Source: Conchocele bisecta (taxonomy: Eukaryota > Mollusca > Bivalvia > Lucinida > Thyasiridae). From it: DNA of 64,000 nt. Position 1 is the first letter of the stretch, and every line of letters starts with the position of its first letter. Position numbers and translations under genes: made by a program. This document shows positions 1-10,819 of this stretch, piece after piece. The DNA lies in NCBI GenBank assembly GCA_029237695.1, contig CM055273.1, positions 63,601,968 through 63,665,967 of the forward strand, given 5' to 3'. The notes below the pieces were generated by a model. It saw nothing but the letters and a program-made list of their open reading frames with translations, made no database searches and was not told the origin of the DNA.

Positions 1-84
1 TTTTTAATTACATGGTTTCCGTTGTTTGCAAATATGTGCAAACAAATAGCGCGTGCTGTTTGCATATGGCTTTAGGCAATGCTC

Positions 85-186
85 ATTCCGGGGCCGCGCG
101 TAATGGAAGTGCCTTCATGACGTCACTATGCGGAAGTGCCTTCATGACGTCACTTCTTCATGACGTTCATGACGCGGCCCCGGAAT
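85..186. repeat. Fold-back repeat with tandem TGACGTCA boxes
   Basis: Arms reading ATTCCGGGGCCGCG and its complement enclose a 27-bp unit present about twice (105-131, 132-158). Each unit holds a TGACGTCA palindrome (118-125, 145-152), and a related TGACGTTC follows at 161. TGACGTCA is the classical CRE/ATF site; whether anything binds here is unknown. The short open frame across it is an artefact of the repeat. Confidence 0.6.
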
Positions 187-306
187 ATGCATACCGAAAA
201 TTATCTACGTGAATGGGACGATTTATAAAAGTACTGAAAATACTGAATAAAATGCTCAAATTACATCAGTTTTTTTGTTGGAAATGTAACAATAACGTTT
301 TATCAA

Positions 307-424
307 GTCCAGCCATGTGCAAACGTTTGCTGTGGCCCTCGGGAACTGTTTGAACCCGCGGCCTGTGGCCTTGGGGTTCAAACAGTTCCCTCGGGCCACA
401 GTAAACGTTTGCACATGGCTGGAC
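307..424. repeat. Long near-perfect palindrome
   Basis: Two arms of about 50 bp (307-357, 374-424) beginning GTCCAGCCATGTGC are near-perfect inverted copies around a ~16-bp GC-rich loop. It resembles a miniature inverted-repeat element; no second copy was noticed here. Confidence 0.75.
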
Positions 425-1672
425 ATGATCAAACCTTATACTTCCATCGCTGACAGAAAGAATCTTGCAGTACCTGCCTGCGTAGTTAGAAATATATCTT
501 CAAAAACCTTTTTACTTTTTCTTTTTTTTTCATGATTTTAATACTTTAATGCACTGCAAAAGCTCATTTTATGCAATAAATTAATTTAAATGAACACCAA
601 ACGTGTGGGTGAATTGAAATACAGTACAACCTCTCTACAACAGCCATCCTCTGGAAGACACAAAACTGGCTATTGTAGAAAGGTGGCTCTTGTATGAGGG
701 GGGTAATTTTGTAGATTTATTCAATGAGGAAATAAAACAGTAGCCGTTCCAGAGCGGAGTGGTTGTCGAGAAGTAACCGTTCACCGAGGTTCAACTGTAT
801 GGATGTCTGGCATGAAATGGCCCAGAAATACACTAAATGGACAAACAAAATACTAATGGAGTGAATGTGAATAAATGTCAGTGACAAAAATTCCCTACGA
901 CAGTGAGGATAAAACCATGCACTTAGAGAGAATGCATTAAAACCTATCCAGAGCTCCAGATAAGTTTTGTATCTAAAGAGTATTATACCCCCAGATTTCA
1001 AATTCAATGCATATTTTACTTTTACAAATGCATTATTGATTTTCTTCCATATTAAACAACATGATCGAACAAATGATAAAAAATAAACAATTTTAAAAAT
1101 TCACTGATTTGAGCTGCAAAAAGGAAACACTGCTTTTTGCAGCTCAACTAAGTAAATTTTCAACTTTAGGGTTAGTGTATTTTCACTACTCAATTTGAAA
1201 ATGAATGTATATTCACATTGCTGTTAGTATTGTGTACTCCAACTTTTGACAATCAATGCATATTCTGCTAAAATAAGTGCGTAAAATCCGCCAATACGCG
1301 CCTTATCTGAAGCATGCCTATCTATATTATCCTGTGCCTGTGACAATATAAAATCCGCCTTATGTGGAAACAGTCAACAAGCACCACTGTAGATTGTTCA
1401 GGTTTGATTAGGATCTACAGTGTTTGCCGGATATCTCTGGCTGATCATCATATAAGGGGGCTTATTGAGTTTGCGACCAACATAGTTCCAGATCAGACTG
1501 CACAGGGACTACACTGTTCGAGACGGTTCAAATGAGTGATAATAATGTATGCTTTGGATTAGAAATAAAGAAAATATTGACATGTATCGTCGGGTTAATT
1601 ATTTCTGGCATAAGTGTAGATCCTGATTAAGTGTTCATTCAATCTACCGTAATAACCCTATATATTCAGACA
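425..1672. other. No gene seen
   Basis: AT-rich. At about 629-690 there is a decayed relative of the CAGT-ended palindrome family (CAGTACAACCTCTCTAC). Nothing else was recognised. Confidence 0.5.
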
Positions 1673-1723
1673 CAATTTGCTTTGGGAAACCCCTATTAAA
1701 TAGGGGTTTCCCAAAGCAAATTG
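1673..1723. repeat. Perfect short palindrome
   Basis: Arms of 25 bp (CAATTTGCTTTGGGAAACCC and complement) are separated by almost no loop. Confidence 0.8.
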
Positions 1724-2017
1724 TATCCAAATACATTGTTATTAATGTGATTAAAACCAGTACTGTCGTACAAACACTAAAGATTGGCACAATCTATGTT
1801 ACGGGGAAACCATATATATATTTTTTAATGGTATCCGAATATTTAGGGTTATTACGATAATCAGAATATCCTTTACACTCGGGTTGCAAATGCCACGTTC
1901 TGCAATTTGTTTCAGCTTACAGCGGCTGTCAAACTGATAAGTGACCTGAAAATATTCGCGACCATTGTCGCCCCAGATAAGTTTGCACATCTATGATCAC
2001 AAGCTACCACCATGACC

Positions 2018-2159
2018 AATGGAAATGATTCTGAAGTGCTGTCAAAGCATGTTGTAAATTATTCTAAAGTGCTGTCAAAGCATGTTTTTGATGATACAAA
2101 TGGCAAATAGAAAATAAACAGCAGACGACAACAATTTAAGATAGCGGTCTAAGGGTTAA
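2018..2159. mobile_element. TTAA-A miniature element, right half
   Basis: Matches the right half of the family whose full copies read TTAACCCTTAGACCGCTA at one end and TAGCGGTCTAAGGGTTAA at the other. Internal landmarks are GTGCTGTCAAAGCATG and AACAGCAGACGACA. The TTAA edge (2156-2159) and GGG/CCC termini suggest a piggyBac-like non-autonomous element. The left half is missing. Confidence 0.7.
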
Positions 2160-2517
2160 TTGTGACAAATGTGAACTAATGAAACTGTGTTCTAGTAATA
2201 TGGTCTTCTACACTGGGTAAATACGTCAAAAAGCCACATATGCGAGCCTTTGCGAGCCGGTGGCTCAACGAGAGAGTTTCAGATCAGATCAAGATATCTC
2301 GGCTTATGTTAGTTACCGTCTATCTTCCGTGGCGTCAAGAATCCCTGGAGGATAGAATACCATAAAACGCACTCCTAATGTCACGGAACTATCTCAGGGA
2401 CACTGACCAGAAGGAAGAGCTCCGCGACGCAGAAAATGAACCTTCTGACGCGAATGACCCTGCAGCCCAGGCCAACACACAGTGAAATCTTACTTAACAA
2501 AACTAAACTAAACAATA

Positions 2518-2586
2518 CAGTGGAACCTCTCTAAACTGGACACCCTGGGAGGTCCCCAGGGTGTCCAGTTTAGAGAGGTTCCATTG
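2518..2586. mobile_element. CAGT-ended palindromic MITE, copy 1
   Basis: A 69-bp near-perfect hairpin starting CAGTGGAACCTCTCTAAAC and ending with its complement, flanked by TA on both sides. CAGT termini with TA duplications are typical of pogo/Tc1-mariner derivatives. Comparable copies lie at 4217, 47527, 48224 and 56252. Confidence 0.8.
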
Positions 2587-3261
2587 TATTGTGCCGTGGC
2601 GGAGAATAGGAAATATACAATGCAAGCAATTTACCAGCTTAATATCATGTTTATCAGGCAAGGATATGAAGCACATAGAAATTCCTACCACATCCAAGCT
2701 GAGATTCTCTCCTATCAAAAGCTAAGGTCATTTAAGGCCAGGCCAATGGGTTCGAACTTGTATTCAACCTGCATCATTTGGGCGAAAATCCAAAGTACAA
2801 CTGGTTTTATTCAAAGAACATGGACTTTTTCACCTTGCGTGATCACAGTGACACCATTCAATACAGCATGTGACATTATTCAATGAAACATCAGCTAACA
2901 GTTATTTAATACAGAATGACCGTGATTTTTTTTTGTGTTGTATTAACGTCAATGTCTCCTACTACATTTTGTTATCAGTACGCGTGTATTCGGTCAATGC
3001 ATAGGGAGTTACCCGATGAATATTTATTGTGACATTAATCAGGAGGCATTACCAAACTTTATTTCATTAAAGGCACAATTGCTGTGGTTATTGAATGTAC
3101 ATTGAAGACAGTTGTCTGATAGGGAAATAATCTCGTCTCAGGTTTGACATTCAATGCATTACTGGCATAAAATTACCATGGGAAATGATACAATCATTTG
3201 CGATCAACATCATAAACTGGCACCAAACCAAAGTGGCAAAAAGGACCTTATCATAACCTTG
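2587..3261. other. No gene; SINE-like fragment
   Basis: Positions 2714-2770 carry the AGCTAAGGTCATTTAAGGCC block of the SINE-like family seen complete at 3421. The 100-residue frame here starts inside a palindrome and runs through this fragment, so it is not a gene. Confidence 0.5.
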
Positions 3262-3911
3262 TTTACCCTTTCACCCCTAAATAACTGGAATGGATTATGA
3301 TATGTTAATTTTCCGACCAATCAAATCATCATAAAATTGTTTTCAAACTACTGGTGGTTTATGAAAACCGGGCGTTTTTCTCCCTAAATAAATATGAAAG
3401 TCAAGAGCCGGCTCATCTGGTTTGTTTGTTTGTTTGTTGGGGTTTAACGGCCTATCAACAGCTAAGGTCATTTAAGGCCGGGTCAATGGGTTTAGTACTA
3501 AATCCCATATATTACCTGTACAAGTACATGTACATGTTCCATGTTCCAAGTACATGTACAAATGGGGGGAAATCTCAAAATCAGAACTGAATATTTACAA
3601 TAACAAAACTATATATTCAGCCCTGAAATCAGAATAATCCTGATCTGATGCCAGGTCCTTGCCACACCAGAATCACTTGGCCCCTCCCAAAAGCAGTAGG
3701 ATCAGTAATAATCTTACTACTTTTATAATGGGAAAAATAACCCAATTCAACTCCCAGGTAACTAAAGAGCCAAAGATAAAAACATACCTGAGGGCCAAAC
3801 CAGGCAAATCGTGATTCATATAAGGAGGAACCCATGCCGTTAATTTACGCCGTCTGGATCTACACTGTTTACAAACACTGCTATAGAGAGCTGTAGTCTT
3901 GAAAGGGTTAA
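3262..3911. mobile_element. TTAA-F miniature element split by a SINE-like insertion
   Basis: The left part (3262-3420) begins ACCCTTTCACCCC. The right part (3853-3911) ends TTGAAAGGGTTAA, with the landmark CTGGATCTACACTGTTT. Other copies at 8620, 22916 and 51688 show the same ends. The interruption is a SINE-like element with a TCTGG duplication. Confidence 0.7.
3421..3852 (-). mobile_element. SINE-like element
   Basis: About 432 bp. On the minus strand it ends in GGCCGTTAAACCCCAACAAA followed by AAAC repeats, the expected 3-prime tail of a SINE. TCTGG occurs at 3416-3420 and again at 3853-3857, a likely target duplication. An internal CAAGTACATGTACATG stretch is variable between copies (9316, 11689). 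A tRNA-type head (GGGTTCCTCC as B-box) is possible but unproven. Short frames inside are not genes. Confidence 0.7.
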
Positions 3912-4216
3912 GAATTGGGACACGCTGATCACCATCATGCACATTTCCAATTACAGTATGGTCTGTCTGCTCATTTGCTAATTGGAATATGTATACATCA
4001 GGTTCTGAATGTCAACTATCCTCAACATAAATTTTGAAGGACAAAATGCTAACCTAGCAGTTTTTTTTGTTTTACAGTGGAACCTAAACCGGACACCAAT
4101 ATAATATATGTGATCTCATTTTCAGAGGTTTCTTGGTAACGCATCTCAGATAATAAAGCACCTTCATGATTACAAAAGGTATAAGTATGTCCCAGAATGG
4201 TTATATGCCTGATTTA
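3912..4216. other. No gene seen
   Basis: A decayed half of the CAGT palindrome lies near 4075-4100; otherwise featureless. Confidence 0.5.
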
Positions 4217-4285
4217 CAGTGGAACATATCTAAACCGGACACCCTGGGGACCTCCCAGGGTGTCCGGTTTAGAGAGGTTTCACTG
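4217..4285. mobile_element. CAGT-ended palindromic MITE, copy 2
   Basis: Hairpin flanked by TA, with the inner sequence CCGGACACCCTGGGGACC shared almost exactly with the copy at 56252. Confidence 0.8.
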
Positions 4286-4501
4286 TATTTGTTATGAATT
4301 AGATATTGGCAATCGTCTGAAAAACCAGTGGTGTTGCTGCCTTGGAAGTAGTGTATACCCAGACAAGCTTGTGCAGTCAGTGATTAGACGCACTGTTTGT
4401 CATTTGTCAGTCAAATCGTCATTATCTCCCCACAAACATGATGGAGATTCATATTAGGGTGAATTGTGGCTGTGACTGCAGAAATAGCACTTGTGTAGCC
4501 T

Positions 4502-4806
4502 GTAGCCAATTTCATCAAAATTGCAAAGTATACTTTTCTAACAAAGTATACTTTGAGGGAGTAATCATTTATTTTTCCTGAAATGCATTATTTCATATAG
4601 AACTAATGACTGCATATATTTGATGATTAAAACTATGCAGAATTATTATACTGAATTTATTACATTATCAAAGCCAAAATGGCTGTGATAATGTAATAAA
4701 TTCAGTATAATAAAAATTAATAAATTTATCCTAAAATTGAAAATTACTCCCTCAAAGTATACTTTGCTAGAAAAGTATACTTTGCAATGTTGGTGAAATA
4801 GGCTAC
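4502..4806. mobile_element. AAAGTATACTT-arm MITE, copy 1
   Basis: A 305-bp element starting GTAGCC and ending GGCTAC. Each end carries two AAGTATACTT blocks followed by GAGGGAGTA. The centre is a second inverted repeat (ACTGAATTTATTACATTATC and complement). No coding capacity. Target duplication not clear. Confidence 0.85.
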
Positions 4807-5380
4807 AGATCTATAGTGCTTGTTAGAAGCATGACAATGGTTTCACTGATGGATCTACACTAGACTAGTCGCAAAACTAATAAGCCCCAATTCTTAAGTC
4901 ACAAAGCCACAATTGGTGATTCAAGACTTATAATTCTGCTAACAAATACAATACGACCAGTTTTCTCAAAGAACATGGCCAATATATATTGCAACTAATA
5001 ACAAGGCAGGCTGGACCAAGCCCACAGATATTAATATTATTAAATAAAGAGGGGTATAAATGACTACAATACACTCCATTCTGATACCAGAGTGGATATT
5101 ATTAGTAATTTTTATAGCAATTGTGCCTGTTTTATTGGTGCAACTAGGCACATCAATATGGAAGTTATTGTTATATAAACTGACAAGTCAAAAGAAAATT
5201 GGGCCATGTTGCCTTTTAGGCTTTATGATCCAGTTAAATTCTACATTGGAACTCTATTTAAAATGTTTTTTTTAATACCGGAAATATATGCAAAGTTTAA
5301 CTGGATTTGTCAGTAAGCGAGGCTTACGTAATACGCATGGGCCCAGGTACCCCCAACTATGTAGATATTTTCCAAGTCTG
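4807..5380. other. No gene seen
   Basis: A degenerate H-type segment occurs near 4850-4920. Opposing frames at 4966-5275 have hydrophobic stretches but no start context or homology that I recognise. Confidence 0.45.
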
Positions 5381-5705
5381 TGGGCCTGTGACCTTGACAT
5401 TGGGATCAATGGGGTCATGAATTTGTCACAGCATGATAGTAGATCCTTAGGGGAATGCATGCATGAAATATTAGGAATTTTCGATGAAGGAAATCAAAGT
5501 TATAACCGATAAGATTTCTCCAATGTTAAGTTCTGTAAAAAGACGAACTATGTGACCTTGACTTTGGGATCAGCGGGAGTTGAAAGGACGTGGATTTGTC
5601 ACAGCATGATAGTAAAACCTTAGAGGAATGCACACATGAAATATTAAGCATTTTCGATGAAGGAAATACAAGTTATATAACATATTTCTCTGATGTTAAG
5701 TTTAG
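5381..5705. repeat. Two-copy tandem repeat (~165-180 bp)
   Basis: Units near 5390 and 5555 both read GTGACCTTGAC..TTGGGATC, then TTGTCACAGCATGATAGTA and ATTTTCGATGAAGGAAAT. They are followed by GATGGACGGACAGACAACCG, the tail style of a bivalve-type interspersed repeat. Frames 5288-5512 and 5590-5847 are shadows of these units. Confidence 0.7.
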
Positions 5706-5740
5706 TGATGGACGGACAGACAACCGGACTCCAGTATACC

Positions 5741-5842
5741 CAGGGATTCCGCTGACGATCGCCACTTTCGCAATTGGCAATTTTTTATGCCGTTCAGGGC
5801 CTTTAAGTGGCAATTTTTTTATTTTCCCCAGCGGAATCCCTG
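5741..5842. repeat. Inverted repeat at repeat tail
   Basis: CAGGGATTCCGCTG at the left is matched by CAGCGGAATCCCTG at the right. A poly-C run and AGGGGTTATAATTATGCCCC follow. Confidence 0.6.
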
Positions 5843-5955
5843 TATAACCCCCCCCCCCCCCCAACTCTAGTAGGGGTTATAATTATGCCCCTTCTAGGCT
5901 GTATTTATTGCTCAAATGTTGGTATATGAATCCCTTTGAACAACACCACAGGTCA

Positions 5956-6260
5956 GTAGCCTATTTCATCAACATTGCAAAGTATACTTTACTAGCAAAG
6001 TATACTTTGAGGGAGTAATCATTTATTTTTCCTGAAATGCATTATTCCATATAGCACTAACAAATGCATATATTTCATGATTAAAAGAATGCAGAATTAT
6101 TATACTTAATTTATTACATTATCACAGCCAAATTGGCTGTGATAATGTAATAAATTCAGTATAATAAAAATTAATAAATTTATCATAAAATTGAAAATTT
6201 CTCCCTCAAAGTATACTTTGCTACTAAAGTATACTTTGCAATGTTGATGAAATAGGCTAC
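5956..6260. mobile_element. AAAGTATACTT-arm MITE, copy 2
   Basis: Same length and architecture as the copy at 4502. The termini are the most symmetrical of the five (GTAGCCTATTTCATCAACA against its complement). Confidence 0.85.
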
Positions 6261-7118
6261 AGGTGATTAACATTACATTCAGATAACGGTACACCTTTAC
6301 GGGTATGAAATATTTCATTTTTATTTTCTTATTTCTCACGGTTCAAATATTTAGGATATTCCCCAAACATAATGTCGTATTCTCAGCATGAAAAGGGGAA
6401 AACAGGATAAAAAAAACATTTGCAAACACTGACGATCCAGGTGAGCCGGCTCATTATAGCGAGCCGTCTCATCTGGGATCTGCAGTGTTTGTTAGTTTTC
6501 TTTAGATTAAAAAATATATACTCCTATCTTATTAATGAAATACTCTAAAAATATCTTGGAACATTCTCTATCAGATATTGAAAGGATCGAGCTCAATACA
6601 TGTATGTAGAAAATGACATACAAAAAAAGTATTTGTTTTTCATTTGTTAGCTAAACATCATAATTTATTATTTAAAATTGCACAATATATATATATATTT
6701 TTTTTAAATATCATTTAGTGTGCCTTTAAGGCTGGTATACATTTTGCAATAATGGTGTTAATGCTCCATTTACTGGGAATTGGGTTAAAAGTGGAACTAC
6801 TAACAACTCAACTCTTCCATTAAGAACTACATTGTAATTAGGAGGGGCAATTTCCATCTAGTAAATGACTGCAGCTTGTTGAAAGAGCTCTTAAAAGGGT
6901 TTTGTCAGTAAATATCTTCCAGCACAATTTGATCATTTTCGTAATGGCTATAATGCAGAAATTTTAACAAATTACCATACATTGCCACTCCAGCACTTTC
7001 ACTGGAAATTCTGTAAGTATATGTGGCAATGGTGAATTGGCTTAGGTTCTTTGCAACCAGTGTAGACACAGACCAGATATATGTATGCAGGTTAATCAGT
7101 ATCCACACTGGACAGAAA
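6261..7118. other. No gene; MITE fragments
   Basis: Positions 6285-6395 resemble the TTAA-E ends (CCTTTACGGGTATGAAAT). Positions 6425-6500 resemble TTAA-F (GAGCCGGCTCA..GAGCCGTCTCATC). The remainder to 7118 is featureless and AT-rich. Confidence 0.5.
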
Positions 7119-7318
7119 TTAACCCACTACGCTGTAGACGGAAATTGTCGTCTGCTGCCTTAATTCTTAACGGGGGAAAAAACCTGGTTTTGACAGCACA
7201 TAAGTCTCCAGACTGGAGACGATTAAATGCGCTGTCAAAACAGGTTTTTGTCGAGAAATACTGAAAATAAAACATTTCCAGCAAACGATAAAATTTAACT
7301 TGGCGCAGTAAGGGTTAA
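7119..7318. mobile_element. TTAA-A miniature element, divergent subfamily
   Basis: TTAACCCACTACGCTGTAGA at the left and GGCGCAGTAAGGGTTAA at the right. The core is a TGTCAAAACAGG hairpin, with TCGTCTGCTG near the ends. Same subfamily as 31958 and 34178. Confidence 0.75.
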
Positions 7319-7444
7319 ATATGACTGTGAATGGACAAATAAGGCTTTTGTGGCCAGTCTAGTTTCTGGTCTGCTTGTGCCCCTGTGCAGCCTGAAAACG
7401 ATACTTGCAGATTGTTAGAAACAATTAACAGCCTGAAAGTGAAT

Positions 7445-7606
7445 GGGTTTAACGTCCCATCAACAGCTATTAGGTCATATAGACGGAACCACAGTTTAAA
7501 GTCTCATCCGACAGACCAGTGGGATGAAAATACTATGCAAGTATTTTCTCACGCGTAGGGTGAGGATTGAACTCGCAACCTCCGATATTGAAGTCTAATG
7601 CCACAC
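7445..7606 (-). mobile_element. tRNA-derived SINE
   Basis: Read on the minus strand, a tRNA-like head (TGGCATTAGACTTCAATATC, then GCGAGTTCAATCCTCACC as B-box) is followed by GGATGAGACTTTAAAC and ends GCTGTTGATGGGACGTTAAA. The last block is shared with the longer SINE-like elements at 3421 and 22136. The body is too long and lacks paired arms, so this is not a tRNA gene. Confidence 0.7.
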
Positions 7607-7850
7607 TGGTCAGTTTCTTAGAAGCATAAATTGCCATCATAAACAGCCTGAATGAATGGTAAACAGAAATGGCTAGCGCAGGCTATAACAGCCTGAATGA
7701 ATGGCGAACAGTGCAGATCCTGATCAGACTGTGTGAGCGCAGGCTGACCTGGTCTACACTGGTCAGTTTCTTAGAAGCATAAATTGCCATCATAAACAGC
7801 CTGAATGAATGGCAAACAGAAATGGCTAGCGCAGGCTAATCTATTGGGTA
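7607..7850. repeat. Local duplication of a fold-back fragment
   Basis: GGTCAGTTTCTTAGAAGCAT to AGCGCAGGCTA occurs at about 7609 and 7759. Between the two copies lies GAACAGTGCAGATCCTGATC of the H family. Confidence 0.6.
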
Positions 7851-8402
7851 TACACTGGTCGTAAATGTGATGCCTACTTCATCCAGTCACATGACTCGCA
7901 CATAAGTCTGTTTTTGTCAGAGAAGCATCCATATTGAAAACACAATATCTCCACTATACAGTAATAATCCTTATGGGACTGTCCACACTTCACATATTGC
8001 CGATTGCATCAAGAAAAGCAATTTTCTCTTCTTACCAGTAAATTGTTTGAAAGCACAAATTTGCCGAAATTACACTTAATGCATGAATTAACTCGATTCG
8101 GGGAGCTGCATCAAATATCGCCAAATCCCACTGATAGATGAAACACTCAGCAAACATAGCCATTAGGCGGCAATTGTCACACAGGAAAATAAATGGAAAA
8201 TGAACGATATATAGCACTTTATACACAACACAAACTATCCCACAATCCTTTATATGGTTCTGGTCATGACAGTTTGGCCACAAGTACAGTCTGAAAACTA
8301 TACAAGACACCATTCAAAACAGCATTAAAACAAACAGTGTTTTAAGATGATAGATCCTGATGCTGTGTGAATATGTAGCTGAAAATGTTGAAATTACAAC
8401 AG
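7851..8402. other. No gene seen
   Basis: The 93-residue minus-strand frame 8032-8313 has no motif that I recognise and no splice context that convinces. Confidence 0.45.
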
Positions 8403-8623
8403 TTAAAATTGTGACTTTGTCGTCTGCTATTTATTTTCTATTTTCTATTTGTATCATCAAAAACATGCTTTGACAGCACTTCCTAAAATAATTTACAATA
8501 TTCTTTGACAACACAATCATTTCCAATGGAAGTGCTGTCAAAACATGTTTTTATTGAGAAATAAGGCAACATATAAAAGCAACAGCAGACAACAATTGTT
8601 GTGTGTAGCGGGCTAAGGGTTAA
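8403..8623. mobile_element. TTAA-A miniature element
   Basis: Both TTAA edges are present (8403, 8620). The left terminal CCC block is worn to AAAATTG. The central hairpin around TTTCCAATGGAA and the right end GGGCTAAGGGTTAA are clear. Confidence 0.75.
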
Positions 8624-8860
8624 GATCCTTTCAACACTCTAGACTGCTATAGCAGTGTTTGCAAACAGTGTAAACCAGGAGAGCCATCTCATTCAGGATC
8701 TGCACTTTTGGCAAGTAATTTTCATATTTTCTTACAGAAAAAACACCGGCTCCTTTTTATAATTGAGCTAGTCTGAAAATCAATTTGTGACGATTTGATT
8801 GGTCGAAAAATTAACATATCACAGTCCATTCCATTTATGTAGGGATGAAAGGGTTAGTTG
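8620..8860. mobile_element. TTAA-F miniature element
   Basis: Shares its left TTAA with the right TTAA of the preceding element. CCTTTCAACACTCTAGAC at the left; ATGTAGGGATGAAAGGGTTA at the right. The interior GATTTGATTGGTCGAAAAAT matches 3290-3330 in reverse. Confidence 0.65.
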
Positions 8861-9244
8861 CACCCTGTCGACTGCAAATTGGAATCTTCCATGATAATGC
8901 TCATATATAAATGTGCCTAGAGAGACCCTCCCCTTTGAGCCAGCTAAAAATTGCAAAAATCAAAAATTATTTTTGCTCATATCCCCATTTGTACATGTGC
9001 ATTGGAAATGTAGTTTAAATTTCGGTCATGAATAAGTTGAATGACTTTCTGTGTTATATTGCGCTTTATAATCTGATTTTATTTTCGAACCCCCACCCCC
9101 CATTTTTTTGAAAAGCTGGCAAACGCTATTGACGTACGACAACTTTTGTTCACCGCACCCGAAATGTTAATGCAAATGAGTGAAGACCAGTTTTGCTCTG
9201 CAAGAGAAGTAACTCTTCTTTAACTACTTTCTGAGTTATCTTAC
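8861..9244. other. No gene seen
   Basis: Single-copy-looking AT-rich DNA with a C-rich patch at 9091-9100. Confidence 0.45.
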
Positions 9245-9560
9245 TTAACCCTTAGAGGCGGTAACCAAACATTGCCGTCTGCTGTTGTGTCAGATTTTTT
9301 CTTTTTTTTATCAATTAGTTTGTTTGTTGGGGTTTAACGGCCTATCAACAGATAAGGTCATTTAAGGCCGGGTCAATGGGTTTAGTACTAAATCCCATAT
9401 ATTACCTGTACAAGTACATGTACATGTTCAAGTACATGTACAAATGGGGGGAAAATCCCAAAATCAGAACTGAATATTTACAATAACAAAACTATATATT
9501 CAGCCCTGAAATCAGAATAATCCTGATCTGATGTCAGGTCCTCGCCACACCAGAATCACC
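9245..9560. mobile_element. TTAA-A left end joined to a SINE-like element
   Basis: TTAACCCTTAGAGGCGGTAA (9245-9315) is the left end of a TTAA-A copy. It runs directly into a SINE-like body (9316-9560) nearly identical to 3421-3680. The right part of the TTAA-A copy is absent, so deletion followed or accompanied the insertion. Confidence 0.6.
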
Positions 9561-10029
9561 AGGCACCATCTCGTTATTACATTCATACACATGGCACCAT
9601 TTTCTTGTCCGACATGAAAAGGTAATCCCGGCCTCCGTGTCGGGAAACCCTTAAATTCGATAAAGAAGAAGAAGACATGAAAACGCCAGTAACAAAATAA
9701 TTCGAACAAATTGGTGTCCCTGAGTGAAGGAAAGTTTGTACTTTCATTGTTAAATATACAAGGGAGCCCTCACCCACCCCACACATTTTGCTGTTGAACA
9801 TATATGTAACACCATTGGCAATCCATCAGTCAGTATTATGTTCTCATGCTTCATATTTTGAACAAGTATAATACCAATCTAAGGGACTGGTCATTATTTA
9901 ATTATTTATCACCAAGGGGGTTGGGGCTGGATAAATTTTGTTAACTCATCTTAGAAAAGTACAAGCCCCCACCCCTTCCCACGCTTTTCATTAAATTTTC
10001 AAGCCCCTCCCCACCCCCCCCCCCCCCCT
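9561..10029. other. No gene seen
   Basis: Overlapping minus-strand frames at 9512-9801 are not convincing. A poly-C tract lies at about 10010-10028. Confidence 0.45.
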
Positions 10030-10216
10030 CCCATTGAACAATTAATAATGTTCAAACGAGACGGTTCAAATGAGTGGTAACAACACCCCCACCCCATTGA
10101 ACAATTAATAATGTTCAAGCCCAAAACGAGACGGTTCAAATGAGTGGTAACAACACACCCACCCCATTGAACAATTAATAATGTTCAAGCCCAAAACGAG
10201 ACGGTTCAAATGAGTG
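10030..10216. repeat. Three-unit tandem repeat (63-70 bp)
   Basis: Units at 10033, 10096 and 10166 each contain ATTGAACAATTAATAATG and GAGACGGTTCAAATGAGTG. The second block is the centre of the TTAA-E family, so a MITE fragment was tandemly amplified. Confidence 0.75.
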
Positions 10217-10593
10217 ATATCATATTTTTTTAATAAACATATTGCATCTACAGATTGCCTGGGTTAATCATGCCCCTATGCGATAGCCAGAGGGACATAT
10301 TCCCTTGCTCTTGAGGTTCCGTATGTCCGTCCGTCTGTGTACATTTACATCAACAAGTTTGAAAGAGTTTCTCCAGTTAGATTCCAGTATTCCAGAGGGG
10401 CACATCCATGTTTTACAAACATAATGTCTAGTATTAATGTTGGTGCAAAGGCTAATTTATTAAAGGTATTAATACATGTACTTACATTTTTCTAAAATGT
10501 TGGGCAAGTAGCTTTTTTGTCTGGGCGAGTAGATTATAATTGTACTTGCCCGGCTGGGCAAGTGTGAAAAGTGAATATTTTTAAGCCCTGTAA
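10217..10593. other. No gene seen
   Basis: GTCCGTCCGTCTGTGTACAT near 10325 is a reversed fragment of the GACGGAC-tailed repeat class. Nothing coding. Confidence 0.4.
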
Positions 10594-10819
10594 AAACGTA
10601 CCTGAGGGCCAAACCAGGCAAATCGTGATTCCTATAAGGAGGAACCCATACCGTTAATTTACGCCGTCTCATTCGCCCGACCACCACCCACTTCATCAAG
10701 AAAAACATGGTTTGGCAGCACATTAGAATCTAAATTGTTGCCAAGCCATTTTTTTTTGAGAAAACTGGAAATTAAAAAATAAACAGCAAAATTATTTAAT
10801 TCAGCATTGTAAGAGTTAA
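10594..10819. mobile_element. SINE-like head fragment and TTAA-A fragment
   Basis: 10594-10690 is the minus-strand head of the SINE-like family (GGGTTCCTCC in reverse). It abuts 10695-10819, the central hairpin and right end of a TTAA-A copy ending GTAAGAGTTAA. Confidence 0.55.

Noticed and set aside
7560..7606. tRNA gene
   Set aside because: A B-box-like GAGTTCAATCC is present, but no cloverleaf or acceptor stem closes, and it is joined to a SINE tail.
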